Origin: Dromaius novaehollandiae
Taxonomy: Eukaryota; Chordata; Aves; Casuariiformes; Dromaiidae
Length of the DNA: 64,000 bases
Assembly: GCF_036370855.1 (NCBI RefSeq)
Contig: NC_088102.1
Location: forward strand, 71,247,601 to 71,311,600
Direction: 5' to 3'
Shown piece after piece: positions 26,916 to 36,251 of the stretch (position 1 is the first letter of the stretch; every line of letters starts with the position of its first letter). The notes beneath the pieces were generated by a model, which saw only the letters and a program-made list of their open reading frames with translations, did no database searches and had not been told where the DNA came from. The position numbers were made by a program, and so were the translations under genes.

Positions 26916-29635
26916 CAGGTGTGAGTATTGTGTTCTGCCTTCATTATCCAAAAGGCCCTATTGGTTTTCCCCAGACAGAAGACATGGCAAGGGAAATTCT
27001 CGCCCAGAAGACAGCCTTCCGAGTGTTAGTTAGTACCCTTTGACAGCTTCATCTTTCTACGGTGTGGAATTGGGGCTGCATGTAGCGTTCAACTTGTTTG
27101 AAATCTCTTTCCTTTTATTTCCTCCTTGAGGTGAAATTCTCACAGGCAGACATAGGGCTAGCAGTGGAGCATGGCTGAACCATGATAGCTGTCTTGGAGA
27201 GAAGAGACTGGCCATCCTGGGTGCCAGTTGCACTGGATCACCCTATAGAGAACTGTGATCTGTCAAACAACAGGAACTGTAACATATAAGGGAGGGCTTC
27301 CTCTCGCCTGCTTTGGAGAGAGGAAGAGGACCCTGGAAGCAGAAAACAGGGCTGTATGGGATGAGCCTTACGGCACAATTTAGCCCCAAGGAAGGTGTGA
27401 CCTACTGAGGAAACTGAGTCAGGAAAGGGTGTGAGCTACCTATCCTTATCTTGTCCTATTGCAACATAGAGCTGTTTGTCTCGTGGACCATCAGATGTTT
27501 TTGACTGGTGAAGGACTTTTAAATGTAACATTTTGTAGTGCTTGAGTGTTAAGAGCTTAGTGATCAAGTGAATGACAGCATAGAGCATGCACAAGATAGT
27601 TTGAGAAAGTGTTCTTCAGCAACTTGGACATCTTAGAGAAAAGAGAGGACATGAGTATTGGCCCCGTGGCTTAGGACAGCATAGTCTATTCAGAGAAAGG
27701 GATTTAAAAGCAGACAAGTTCGGAAACGTAGCTGGTTTCCAATAAAAAGAGCATACCAGAGCTGTGACCATCTATCTAATCTGCTGGGAAAGTTCTTACT
27801 CAGTATTGGAATAGAAATGTCAACATCACTTTCTACTAAGAAATGGGACAGTCACCATTCTCACTCCCACCCAGGCTTTGAGATTTCTTCTAAATCAAGA
27901 TTTCTTTGGTTCAATGACACTTGCAGTTTCCTGAGGTGCCTTGGAAATTCCCTGGCAAAAACTGACCTGATCAGATCTTGCTTGGTTGGAGAGAGAACCT
28001 GGAGTAGGAGGATTGCATGCAATATATGTGTTCTCATGTTTTTACAGTAATTGTTGCTGCTATGTGACTAACTTTTCCTTTAGGCTGATGTGAGTGAGCA
28101 GTCACTGTTTTATTCTGAGTTACTGTAGCGTAAGCCTGTTTCAAAGTCTCCTGAATATTACAATAAACTTTTTTTTTCCAGCTGAAAACACTGATAGAAC
28201 CAAAATGTACTTAAGCTGACTTTGCTTACATTGTCCTTTATGCAAAGCACATTCCAAAATCGGAGAAAAAGCTGACCTTGGGGAAACGCTTTCACCATGG
28301 GGGGAAATTGATGCCAAAATTGGGGGAAGAAAGAGAGGAGGGGACAAGTCTGGCAAAATGCTATAGACCTGAGTTGGTCCTGACTTAGGAGTTAGTTTCA
28401 GATTTTGCACATACAGGCAGACATTGCAGCATCAGTTTGACATGAAAACATGACCATCACAGCTTATGTAGCTAGAGATTTAGTTGTCTTGGTAAGATGT
28501 ATTTAATTTTTTGCTTCCCAAAAGTAAAAACTGGAGCAGCTCAAGACCCTGAAGGAGGATGAGATAATATAGGATCTTTCTCTGTTTAGGGAGAGTTCTC
28601 ATCATTAAAGTGTATACGACAATGAAAGCCGGTTTCTTATTTACTGGGCTCATGTCAATTTGACTGAAAAGTTGCATGCCTTTTGGATGAAGTTTCAATA
28701 ATTGAATTGTTTACGGAAAGCAAAAGACTCCTAGATTTCTGCAAAATTCCTGTCTTGGCTGTTTGCATACCTAGAGTGAATTTTTCAAAAGAAAAGATTA
28801 AAAATGGATTAGTTGCTTTTCTTTTTAGTAAAAGTCTAGTTTCACAGCCAGTTCTCTTCTGTGCCTTTTGCTAAACAACAGAGAAAACACTCCAGAGTTT
28901 CAACAACTAAAACAACCACAGTGGAAGCTGTGCAATACCTGCCTGTTTGCAAAGACGCCTGTAATCTTAGATGAAGAGCGGGAATTAGTTTGGACACAGG
29001 GGACTGTAAATACACAACGTATTTCCCAGCATCGCTCTTCTACTGGAGAAAAAAAATATACTTCCTGGCAGTGTCTCTTTCCCTAAACTTGAAAAATGAG
29101 GTGGTCAAAGCATTGCAAAATCGTCAGAGTAGTTACTGTAAGCAGATTTTCCCCTGCGGAAATAAGAGCTGCCGTCCTACACTTTGCAAGGCGTTGCTGT
29201 AAGCTAGTGCAATGGAACGGTTTCTGTTACGTATATAACACGTGCATCTAAATCTTCAAGATTCAGGTTGGAGAGTCCCAGCTTTAAATGGCTTATACGT
29301 AGGGTGGGCGCAGAGTGATTTTCTTTGCTCCTCGTTCAGGCTAGACTCTTCGGCTAAAAAGGAAACTCAGATGTAGAGGCACAGCTTTGCAAGCAAGGGT
29401 GAGATAATCCCATGGCCGTTGACCTGTGCTGTGCATGTGGCCCCAATTTAGATTTGCTACATCCGTAGATGGCACAGTGGTCGCTGCGGCAATTAAGGGC
29501 AAAGCATGAAAGTGAGTAATAGTGCTCTCAACTTCAGCCGAGAGTGTTTTCCTCCTTGTTGGTATTCGTTATGTAAAGAGTACGAGAATGTTTAGTTTTA
29601 TTAATGGGAGGGTCTGCATGAGGGGGTGAATGTAA
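26916..29635. other. Intergenic, nothing recognised
   Basis: I see no exon, RNA gene or identifiable repeat between the candidate RMDN3 3' end and the first CR1-like fossil. Open frames here are short and unlike known proteins. Confidence 0.5.
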
Positions 29636-30125
29636 GAGCGGCCTTACTGTGTCAGCCAGCCCGGTATTCAGCCGCCAGCAGCGGCCAGCTGCACATGTGT
29701 AGGGAAGAATATAATATGAGGTGCAGAGAGTGATACTTTATCAGCGTCTTCTCACAGTCTCCAACGTCTTGCGGTTTTAGTATTCTCAATGAGTGGTGGC
29801 GTCTTTGTGTTTAATAGTCCTGGATGGATTTTCTTCCAGGAATTAGTTTAAATGCAATCTTTCAGCAACTAGAGAATCCTCTGGCAAGAGTTTTCGTCAT
29901 CTGTACCGTAGTGTGAGGAAGCATCTCCTTTGCATTGACCTTTGAATGTGCTTGGGGTTTTTTGGTGCCCCTAATTCTTGTGCTGGAAGAGACGATTGCC
30001 TGTTTGCATTTTGCATTTTCCTCTCAGGATTTTACAGAGCGGCATTCCCCTAGCACTCGCTCTTCCAGCGTGATGAGTGCTAGTCTATGTAGGCATTGCT
30101 TGTAAAGGAGCTATTCCACCCCTTT
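29636..30125 (-). mobile_element. Ancient CR1/L3-like LINE fossil (antisense)
   Basis: The order of landmarks matches an old sauropsid CR1/L3-type 3' region read in antisense. A GTGTCAG-CCAG-CCCGGTAT opening and a GCGGCCAGCTG segment come first. ATAGTCCTGGATGGATTTTCTTCC, CCTCTGGCAAGAGTT and GGTGCCCCTAATTCTTGTG-type segments follow, then GATTTTACAGAGC. It is highly diverged, with small insertions. Recognition is from memory of the consensus, so edges are approximate. Confidence 0.55.
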
Positions 30126-30480
30126 GGTCGTCTTCACCTTTTTGCAGGAAAGGGGGAGTGAAGCTGCACATGGTGTTCAACATGCAGATGAACTATGTAT
30201 GGGTTTACACAGTGTCATGACATGAATCTCATTTTGTGTCTTGGACTCAAATTACTGCAGGTTTCTTTACTTTATAACAGTTCCCATTAGGTTATGATAG
30301 CCATGTTGGTTCTGTTGACCATAGTGACACTGGAAGAATTGCAGTGCGAGATGGACTTGAAAGTGCCCTCGTTCTCTGAGATGGCTCAAAGAGGTGGGCT
30401 AAGACCTTACAACTCTTCTGAAATTCATTCCTCCAGTTTAGTTTAACCATAAAGTAAACTTGAATAAATAACTAGTCCGC

Positions 30481-30506
30481 AGTCCTTGTTGGAAGTCCTT
30501 GTTGGA
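30481..30506. repeat. 13-bp tandem duplication
   Basis: AGTCCTTGTTGGA occurs twice head to tail with no mismatch. It is probably a replication-slippage duplication. Confidence 0.85.
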
Positions 30507-30870
30507 AAAGCTGGCTACCAATAACGGAGCACAGAGGGCTCCATCAGCATCTCTGGAGGATAGAGTGAGGTTTCATGCAAAGAGTCCCTACCTGGACTAT
30601 AAAAGCTGGAGATGACTGTCCATGGTGCTGTGGAAAATGGTTGGCAAAACTCTGTTGGGGCAGTAAATAATGCCAAAATATGGGGGGGGTTGTTTGTTTT
30701 ATGTCGTCTCAAGTGATGGTTTTATCTACCAGGACACAGGCATGTATCAAAACCTAGATGGGGAGGAGGAGAAAACTTGCATTTCCTTTTAAAACCTAGT
30801 AGTATGAAACTGTTGTTGAACACTGTCTTGTTTGTGCTCACAGATTTTATCAGCCCATGGAGACTGCTGT

Positions 30871-31025
30871 CAGAAAGGCAGAGAGGTTGTGGAGTCTCCA
30901 TCCTTGGGAACAGTCAAAGCTGGGCTCAACACAGCCCTGAGCAAGCTGCTTTACCTGGCCTTGCTTTGCATAAGAGGATGAACTAGAGATCTCCAGAGGT
31001 CCCTTCCCACCTACATCTGTGTGTA
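30871..31025 (+). mobile_element. CR1 LINE, 5'-truncated 3' end
   Basis: The GAGAGGTTGTGGAGTCTCCATCC block is followed by the GAGCAAGCTGCTT and ATCTCCAGAGGTCCCTTCC blocks, in the order found at the 3' end of avian CR1. The copy is diverged and shortened and ends just before an (AAAAG)n run. There is no coding capacity. Confidence 0.75.
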
Positions 31026-31062
31026 ATTTTGACAGACAGAAAATTGTTTCCTTCCACCTCCC

Positions 31063-31101
31063 AAAAGAAAAGAAAAGAAAAGAAAAGAAAAGAAAAGAAA
31101 A
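31063..31101. repeat. (AAAAG)n microsatellite
   Basis: About eight consecutive AAAAG units lie roughly 40 bases beyond the CR1 3' end. It is a simple pentanucleotide repeat, probably length-polymorphic. Confidence 0.9.
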
Positions 31102-32084
31102 TCCAGCCTTACCGATTGCAAATGTCTCTGCAGGAAGAAGTTTTCACTGCTGCTAAATTATTGCCATTAGGAAATTATTTGTACCATCCTCTGAAACTTC
31201 TGCTGGGTGGTCACAGTCTGGCTGCACTGAGATATGCACAGTTGCAGCTTTCTGTCCTCCCTTTTGGAGACCATATAAATATGAAGATAACCTGATGTAA
31301 AGCCACCTCTATAAACTTAGGTTGGATGTGTTTATCTGTGCTAGCAATTCGACAATGCATTTTTAAAGTAGTGGTAAGAACGTGCAATAAAGTCAGTGGC
31401 ATACAAGGCAGTAATAGTTACTGGGAAGTGATGATTTACTTAGTGGGTGCATTAGGGACTTCAGTTCTTTGTGCCAAACGAAGGAGGATTTCTTTACAAT
31501 TGCAAGTCATACTGCCAGATGTAATTCAAGAATTAAATTTTGGGGCAAGAACATGATTTTGGAAACATATCATGTCCCATTTCAGCAAAGCAGCTCTATG
31601 TGAGCTTTTGGTTGTCCAAAACCTTTTCTCAACTTGTCTGTTGGTTGTCCCCTGCATTGCCCTGGGGGAAATGGTATTGGGTATGGAAAAGAGGGACCTC
31701 AAAGGGCAGCTGCACCCTGGCCAGGGGTTTGGGGAACAGATGCTGAAGGTATTGGTTGCAGACTCTGGACAGGGCCCATCTTCATGTGTCCTACATTTGC
31801 CAGGACAGGCCAAGGCAAGTTACACCTGAGCAAGGTGACAAAACCGGTGCCAGATGGTGGAGGAGGTGTCTGTAGATGGAAAATGTCACAGACCTCTCTT
31901 CTGCAGCGTGTGGCTTTTAGACAGATGAGATGAGCTTTCCTGGCTGCACATGTGGCCATTTCATATCCCAGAGAAGGGATGAGAAGCTGTGCAAGCACCC
32001 CGAACACCTGCCCGAGCCTCCTCCTGCACCTGAACCAGAAAAGGGAGATCTGTGCACTGCCTGCTCATGGGTTAAAATTGCTGG
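31102..32084. other. Intergenic, nothing recognised
   Basis: Several short overlapping open frames occur on both strands, but none resembles a known protein and none has good splice context. Confidence 0.45.
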
Positions 32085-32330
32085 GGCAGAACTGCAGGTC
32101 TGGAAGGGATTGTGAGAGGCCGTCACCCCCACCCTGAGGCAGGATTAAGTCTATCTAGATGCTCCCTGGTAGCTGTTCTTTAAACTCTTCTTCAACTCCA
32201 GTGACAAGACATCCCCCAGCCTCCCTTAGCTTTTGTTTGACTCCTCTGGACATTGGCAAGTGCATTTCCCCTGTATGTCCTACTTCAGCCTTCTGCAGCA
32301 ATAGATAAAGCAAATTACTCCTTGCTCCAG
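32085..32330 (-). mobile_element. Ancient CR1/L3-like LINE fossil (antisense)
   Basis: The opening GCAGGTCTGGAAGGGATTG is followed by CCTGAGGCAGGATTAAGTC and a TAGATGCTCCCTGGTAGCTG block. A CTCCAGTGACAAGACATCCCC block and a degraded CTGCAGCAATAGATAAAGC segment come after that. This is the landmark order of an old CR1-type 3' region in antisense. Divergence is high, so it predates the CR1 copies at 48.8 and 58.7 kb. Confidence 0.6.
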
Positions 32331-32804
32331 CCGGGGGCAACAGGAGAAGCCATTTAATAACACTCCTGTGCATCCTGGGAGTGCTCCTGTCCCTCATCTT
32401 TTCTGGACAAGAGTCCCATTTCCTTTGGCTTTTCCCCACAGCTCCTGTTTCCCAACCTCCTGCTCTCCTGGGAGTGGCCAGCCCATCTCCCTGGGTGCCC
32501 TGGTCAAAGCAGGGCTCAGTCCTGAGCTGGAAACCCCCCCTCCTCTGCTCTGCAGACAGTGCCCCTCTTAGTGCATCCTGAGTGGGACGTGGTTTGGTTT
32601 TGCACCATGGTGCTGATTCAGCCAGAGGTCCTGGCTGGCTGGAACTGGTACTTTTCCAGCAGAGACAGAGTGAGCACTACCGATCCCCCGGGGCTGCTGT
32701 GGCCCTGGGGAGCATCAGGAGAGTTGCACTTGCCCATATGGAAGGCGGGAAGCCCCATGCCCTGTGTGAATGATGCCTCCCCCTGAAGAAGACGAGCAGA
32801 GCCA

Positions 32805-33103
32805 GCTCCTGTGTCAAAGGCTTTTATTGCTGAATGGCTACGGGGCATCGCTGCAATCACTGCTCGCCTTACAAATAGGCGTGGGGAAGCATCACAGAAG
32901 AACGCACCTGTGTGCAAAGCAGGCTCCAGCGCAGACCCCTGGGGCTGCCCGCTGCCGAGCGGATGCCCTCTCGCAGCCAAGGGAGTAGCCACCTGCCACC
33001 CCTGCCCTCACCTTCCCAAGGGCACCCCATGGTGGGTGCACACTACGTGCAGCAGGCAGGGCGAGTGCTTGGCTGAGCTCTGCAGGCACCAGGCATGGGG
33101 AGT
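32805..33103 (-). other. CYP1C1: CYP1C 3' UTR
   Basis: Sequence between the TGA stop (33104-33106, read on minus) and the AATAAA at 32823-32828, plus about 20 bases to the expected cleavage site. It gives a compact 3' UTR of about 300 nt. The cleavage position is inferred. Confidence 0.55.
32823..32828 (-). terminator. Poly(A) signal of CYP1C
   Basis: TTTATT on the plus strand reads AATAAA on minus, within GCAATAAAAGCC, about 275 nt after the stop codon. The following minus-strand sequence is moderately T-rich (TCTGCTCGTCTTCTTC). Confidence 0.65.
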
Positions 33104-34705
33104 TCATGGGTCGGTCAGCGAGGGGTGCCTCTGCTTCACAGTGACGGTGAAGGGCATCGGCTTGAGCGCGAGCCCATGGATGCAGTCCATCGTGAGGTGC
33201 TCGGCTGGGTTGGCGTGGAAGGAGCACTGGTGGAGGAGGATGGCGGTGAAAAGGAAGATCTGGAGCTTGGAGAGCTGGTCGCCGATGCATCGCCGTTGGC
33301 CGGCTGAGAAGATCATAACGCTGCAGGCACGGTCGCGGTCCAGGTGCTGCTGTGCATCCAGGAAGCGTGAGGGGTCAAAGCGCTGGGGGTCGTGCCACTT
33401 GCGACAGTCATGGTTGACTGACCACTGGTTGATGAAGACCACGGTGTCCTTGGGGATGTGAAAGCCATCCAGCTCCACGTCAGCCGTGGTGGCGTGCGGG
33501 ATGGTGATGGGCACAAAGCTGCTGTAGCGCAGCGTCTCGTAGATGAAGGCCTCCAGGTGGGGCAGACTGGGCCGGTCCTCGGCCGTGGGCAGCCTGGTGC
33601 GCCCCACCACACGGTCCAGCTCGGCTTGGAGGTCGCACTGGAGCTGCGGGTGCTTCAGCAAGAGCAGGAGGATCCAGGAGAGTGCTGTGGACGTGGTGTC
33701 CTGCCCAGCGCCAAAGATGTCGGTCATGGCACCCTCCACATCGTCGGGGCCGAGCCCGCTGGGGGGCCTGTCGCTGTGCTCTGCTGCTGCAATCACGGCG
33801 TCGCTGACGTCGCGGATGACGCCGGGCGTGAAGGTGCGGCGGTGCTGCGCCACCTTCTCGCACACGAAGCCGTGCAGCTCCTGGTTGAGGGCCTGGAAGT
33901 CGCGGAAGACGCTGCGCACGGGGTTGGGGAAGTGCTGGAGCCAGGGCAGCACGTCCACCAGGCTGCCCGCACCCACCGTCTGCCCGAAGCGGTCGTTGCG
34001 GCCCAGCAGCGCCAGGAACTCGCCATCGCTGTGGCTGTAGCGGCGGCCGAAGCACAGCGCGCAGATCACGTTGGCGTTGGCCACCACGAAGAGGGGGCAG
34101 GGCTCGAAGTAGGCGCCGCCCCGGCTGAGCCGCAGGAAGAGCCGGACGAGGTCCTGCGCCTCGCCCGCCACGTGCCGCTCCACCGCCTGCCGGCCCCGGG
34201 CGTCCGCTGTGGAGCAGGCCCGCAGGGCGGCGTGGGCCAGGCGCCGGCGGGCCCGCCAGCGGGCCGTGGGCTGCCCGAAGGCCACGCTGCGCCCGCCCGA
34301 CACCAGCCCAAAGGAGGGGAAGTCGGGCCGCCCGGCGAAGCGAGCGCCCTGCCCCACCAGCGCCCGGCGGATCGCCCCCTCGCCGTTGAGCACCACCACG
34401 CGCCGGCGGCCCAGGCGGAGCTGGAAGACGTCGCCGTAGCGGCGGGCCATGCGGCCGAAGGCCAGGTGGGGCAGGCGGCCCAGCTGCAGCGCGTTGCCCA
34501 CTAGGGGCCAGGCGAAGGGGCCCGGCGGGCTGCGGCCGCCCACCGCAACCCCCCGGGCGGCCCGGGCCCGGCGGCAGGCCTCGGCGCACAGCAGCACGGC
34601 GCACGACACCAGCAGCGCCGGCTGCACGGCCGCCCTCAGCGCCGCCAGCGCCTCCGCCGCCGCCGCCGCCGCCCCGGCACCGTCGGGGGCCCCCGAGGTG
34701 CTCAT
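33104..34705 (-). CDS. CYP1C1: CYP1-family cytochrome P450, CYP1C-type (CYP1B/1C clade), intronless
   Basis: A complete 533-residue microsomal P450 monooxygenase, close to the usual CYP1 length. Features in order: an Ala-rich N-terminus with a hydrophobic ER anchor (~27-44), the proline-rich hinge SPPGPFAWP (59-67), helix C W150xxxR154, I-helix AGQDTT (333-338), ExxR (E390, R393), FDPSRF (443-448) and haem loop FSAGQRRCIG (466-475) with Cys473 as the thiolate ligand. Segments such as FAGRPDFPSF, GRNDRF and TMDC-GL-LKP are, from memory, closer to fish CYP1C than to mammalian CYP1B1 (assignment inferred). CYP1 enzymes oxidise aryl hydrocarbons, oestrogens and similar lipids with P450 reductase. 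The reading frame crosses the position of the mammalian CYP1B1 coding intron (near residue 350, about 33655) without interruption. The start has G at -3. It is very GC-rich, unlike its surroundings. Confidence 0.9.
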   Translation of the reverse strand: MSTSGAPDGAGAAAAAAEALAALRAAVQPALLVSCAVLLCAEACRRARAARGVAVGGRSPPGPFAWPLVGNALQLGRLPHLAFGRMARRYGDVFQLRLGRRRVVVLNGEGAIRRALVGQGARFAGRPDFPSFGLVSGGRSVAFGQPTARWRARRRLAHAALRACSTADARGRQAVERHVAGEAQDLVRLFLRLSRGGAYFEPCPLFVVANANVICALCFGRRYSHSDGEFLALLGRNDRFGQTVGAGSLVDVLPWLQHFPNPVRSVFRDFQALNQELHGFVCEKVAQHRRTFTPGVIRDVSDAVIAAAEHSDRPPSGLGPDDVEGAMTDIFGAGQDTTSTALSWILLLLLKHPQLQCDLQAELDRVVGRTRLPTAEDRPSLPHLEAFIYETLRYSSFVPITIPHATTADVELDGFHIPKDTVVFINQWSVNHDCRKWHDPQRFDPSRFLDAQQHLDRDRACSVMIFSAGQRRCIGDQLSKLQIFLFTAILLHQCSFHANPAEHLTMDCIHGLALKPMPFTVTVKQRHPSLTDP

Positions 34706-34754
34706 GGCTCACGCCGCACGCCGCTCTGCCGCCGGGGAAGGTGCGCGCGCCGGG

Positions 34755-34761
34755 CTTTATA
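34755..34761 (-). promoter_or_regulatory. TATA box of CYP1C
   Basis: The plus strand CTTTATA reads TATAAAG on minus, in the context GGCGGCTATAAAGCCC, 50 nt upstream of the ATG. Transcription would start about 25-30 nt downstream (near 34727-34730). That gives a leader of only about 20-25 nt and no room for an upstream non-coding exon. Confidence 0.7.
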
Positions 34762-34845
34762 GCCGCCTCCGAAGGGGCCGAGCCTCTCTCCTCCCCCCGT
34801 GGTGGACCGCAGTCCCCCGACAGCCCCGTGCCGTGCGCTCATCCC

Positions 34846-34880
34846 GGGAAGGGAGGGAGCGATGGAGGGAGGGAGGGAGG
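34846..34880 (+). repeat. (GGGA)n G-rich run near the CYP1C promoter
   Basis: Six GGG runs separated by A-containing spacers lie about 90 bp upstream of the TATA box. One spacer is 9 nt long; the others are 1-2 nt. The run has potential to form a G-quadruplex with one long loop. Confidence 0.8.
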
Positions 34881-34995
34881 CAGTGCCGCCCCAAGCCTGC
34901 CCGGCCTGGGGGCACCGGCCGTCGGACCCCCCGCCCCAAGGGAGCCCACGGAGCCGGGCGGCCGCGGGGCCAGCAGCTGGCCTGGAAAAGAGGCA

Positions 34996-35005
34996 GGGCG
35001 TGAGG
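34996..35005 (+). promoter_or_regulatory. XRE/AhR-ARNT-like site
   Basis: GGGCGTGAGG carries the GCGTG core and matches 9 of 10 positions of the xenobiotic response consensus KNGCGTGMSA. It lies about 240 bp upstream of the TATA box. Confidence 0.4.
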
Positions 35006-35218
35006 CGCTCCAGGCTTGCTGCTCCGCTCAAGAAACCTGTGCGAAACCTGAAGCCTTGACAGAGCTGAAGCTGCCGGCGGGGAGCGCGGCTGCTATGGAC
35101 GGGCACCGAGACCTGCCCCGGGCGCCTCTGCCGCCTGGGCTTGTCCCCCTGCGAGAAGGAGCCAGCGAGGTGGGGGGCTGCTTCCCAACTCCCCTCTCCC
35201 CCCACAAGTGCCATCCTT

Positions 35219-35232
35219 CCCCCCCCCCCCCC
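35219..35232. repeat. poly(C) tract, 14 C
   Basis: An uninterrupted run of 14 C at the upstream edge of the CYP1C CpG island. It is a likely length-variable homopolymer. Confidence 0.9.
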
Positions 35233-35343
35233 AGGACTGCAGGGGGCCCCACATCGCTCGCGTTTTTGGGAGCTCGGCGGTGGATTTTCGGAGGAAGCCG
35301 GTCGCCAGGCGGTTCGGAGGATCTGGGAGCTGGAGGTGAGGCC

Positions 35344-35353
35344 GCGCGTGCGG
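35344..35353 (+). promoter_or_regulatory. XRE/AhR-ARNT-like site
   Basis: GCGCGTGCGG matches 9 of 10 positions of KNGCGTGMSA, about 590 bp upstream of the TATA box and within the CpG island, where such cores also arise by composition. Confidence 0.35.
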
Positions 35354-36241
35354 ACCAGGATGGGAGGCAGCGGTAGTGCCTGCTGCGATAAAATGGGTTG
35401 ATACAAATGCCTGGGAAGTGTTAAACAGGGTTATTTATCTATAAAGAACGATTGCCTTTTTTTTTTCCCTAGGGCATCACGATTCACATGTTCTACGACG
35501 TGATTCACCCAGGGTGCTAAAGGGTACAATAGCCAAATAGGGGAATAAACAGGGTACCACAGGGATTTCTGTGCTTGCTGGCTATCAAACCAGGGACAAG
35601 TTGCCTTCTCTTTCCTGCAAAACGTCTGTCTCTTGCCTCCCACATCCAGAAGCCGTTCTGGTTCCTGCTCGGTTGTGTACTGGCTGGGAACAGCAGCTCC
35701 TGGCACAATGTCCTGTTGCATCTCCTCTGACCTGCTCAGCTGCATAGGATGGAGTGAGGCTGAGTGCTACTGATGCCCCCAAAAGGAAAAGAGGGTTTCG
35801 TCTTCTAAAAAAAGACACCGCAAGGACTTTGGTACTGAGTTATACAAGCTGATGAGGAAAAAAGAAAGTCCTGCTGCAGCAGTAGGTCGGCATCACAGAT
35901 GGGTATGGTTTTTTTGGTCCCAGTGTTCGGACATTATTTGGGAGTGTGGCTGTGGTGGTGTAAGCCTTATTATTATGTGCTTGTTTTACCAGGGCACCTG
36001 GGAAACCATAAACCAGGACCTTGTTGTGTTCAGAGCTGTGCGGAGGAGAAAGAAAGATTGCCCACTCGTGCCGAGCAACCCCAGTTCTTGATGTTTGGGT
36101 CTTCTTGTGATCGGATCCTTCCTACAGAGTAATGATTTATTGTTGCAACATTATGCAGTAGCACACTTGTAGTTTGCAGTGGGGCTTTTGTAATTAGCTC
36201 ACAAGCTAGGTTATCCTGGGAAAACTGAGATCTTCAGTAGG

Positions 36242-36251
36242 TTGCGTGAGA
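36242..36251 (+). promoter_or_regulatory. Consensus XRE (dioxin response element)
   Basis: TTGCGTGAGA matches all ten positions of the xenobiotic response consensus KNGCGTGMSA, bound by AhR/ARNT. It lies 1.5 kb upstream of the CYP1C TATA box in sequence that is not CpG-rich, so it is less easily explained by base composition than the proximal sites. Confidence 0.5.

Larger units (their letters stand above)
33100..35400. other. CpG island over the CYP1C gene and promoter
   Basis: A dense CpG and G+C-rich block begins at the CYP1C 3' end, is strongest over the N-terminal coding region and promoter, and fades near 35.4 kb. The high GC generates long spurious open frames on both strands (for example 348 codons at 33458-34504 plus and 410 codons at 33480-34712 minus). 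Confidence 0.8.

Noticed and set aside
33104-34705. Calling the P450 plain CYP1B1
   Set aside because: The missing coding intron, the TATA box next to the ATG and CYP1C-like segments argue for CYP1C, though automatic pipelines may label it CYP1B1-like.
33458-34712. Long open frames overlapping CYP1C (348 codons plus, 410 codons minus in a second frame)
   Set aside because: They are low-complexity Ala/Gly/Pro/Arg readings of GC-rich DNA in the wrong frames; the CYP1C frame with all P450 motifs explains the region.
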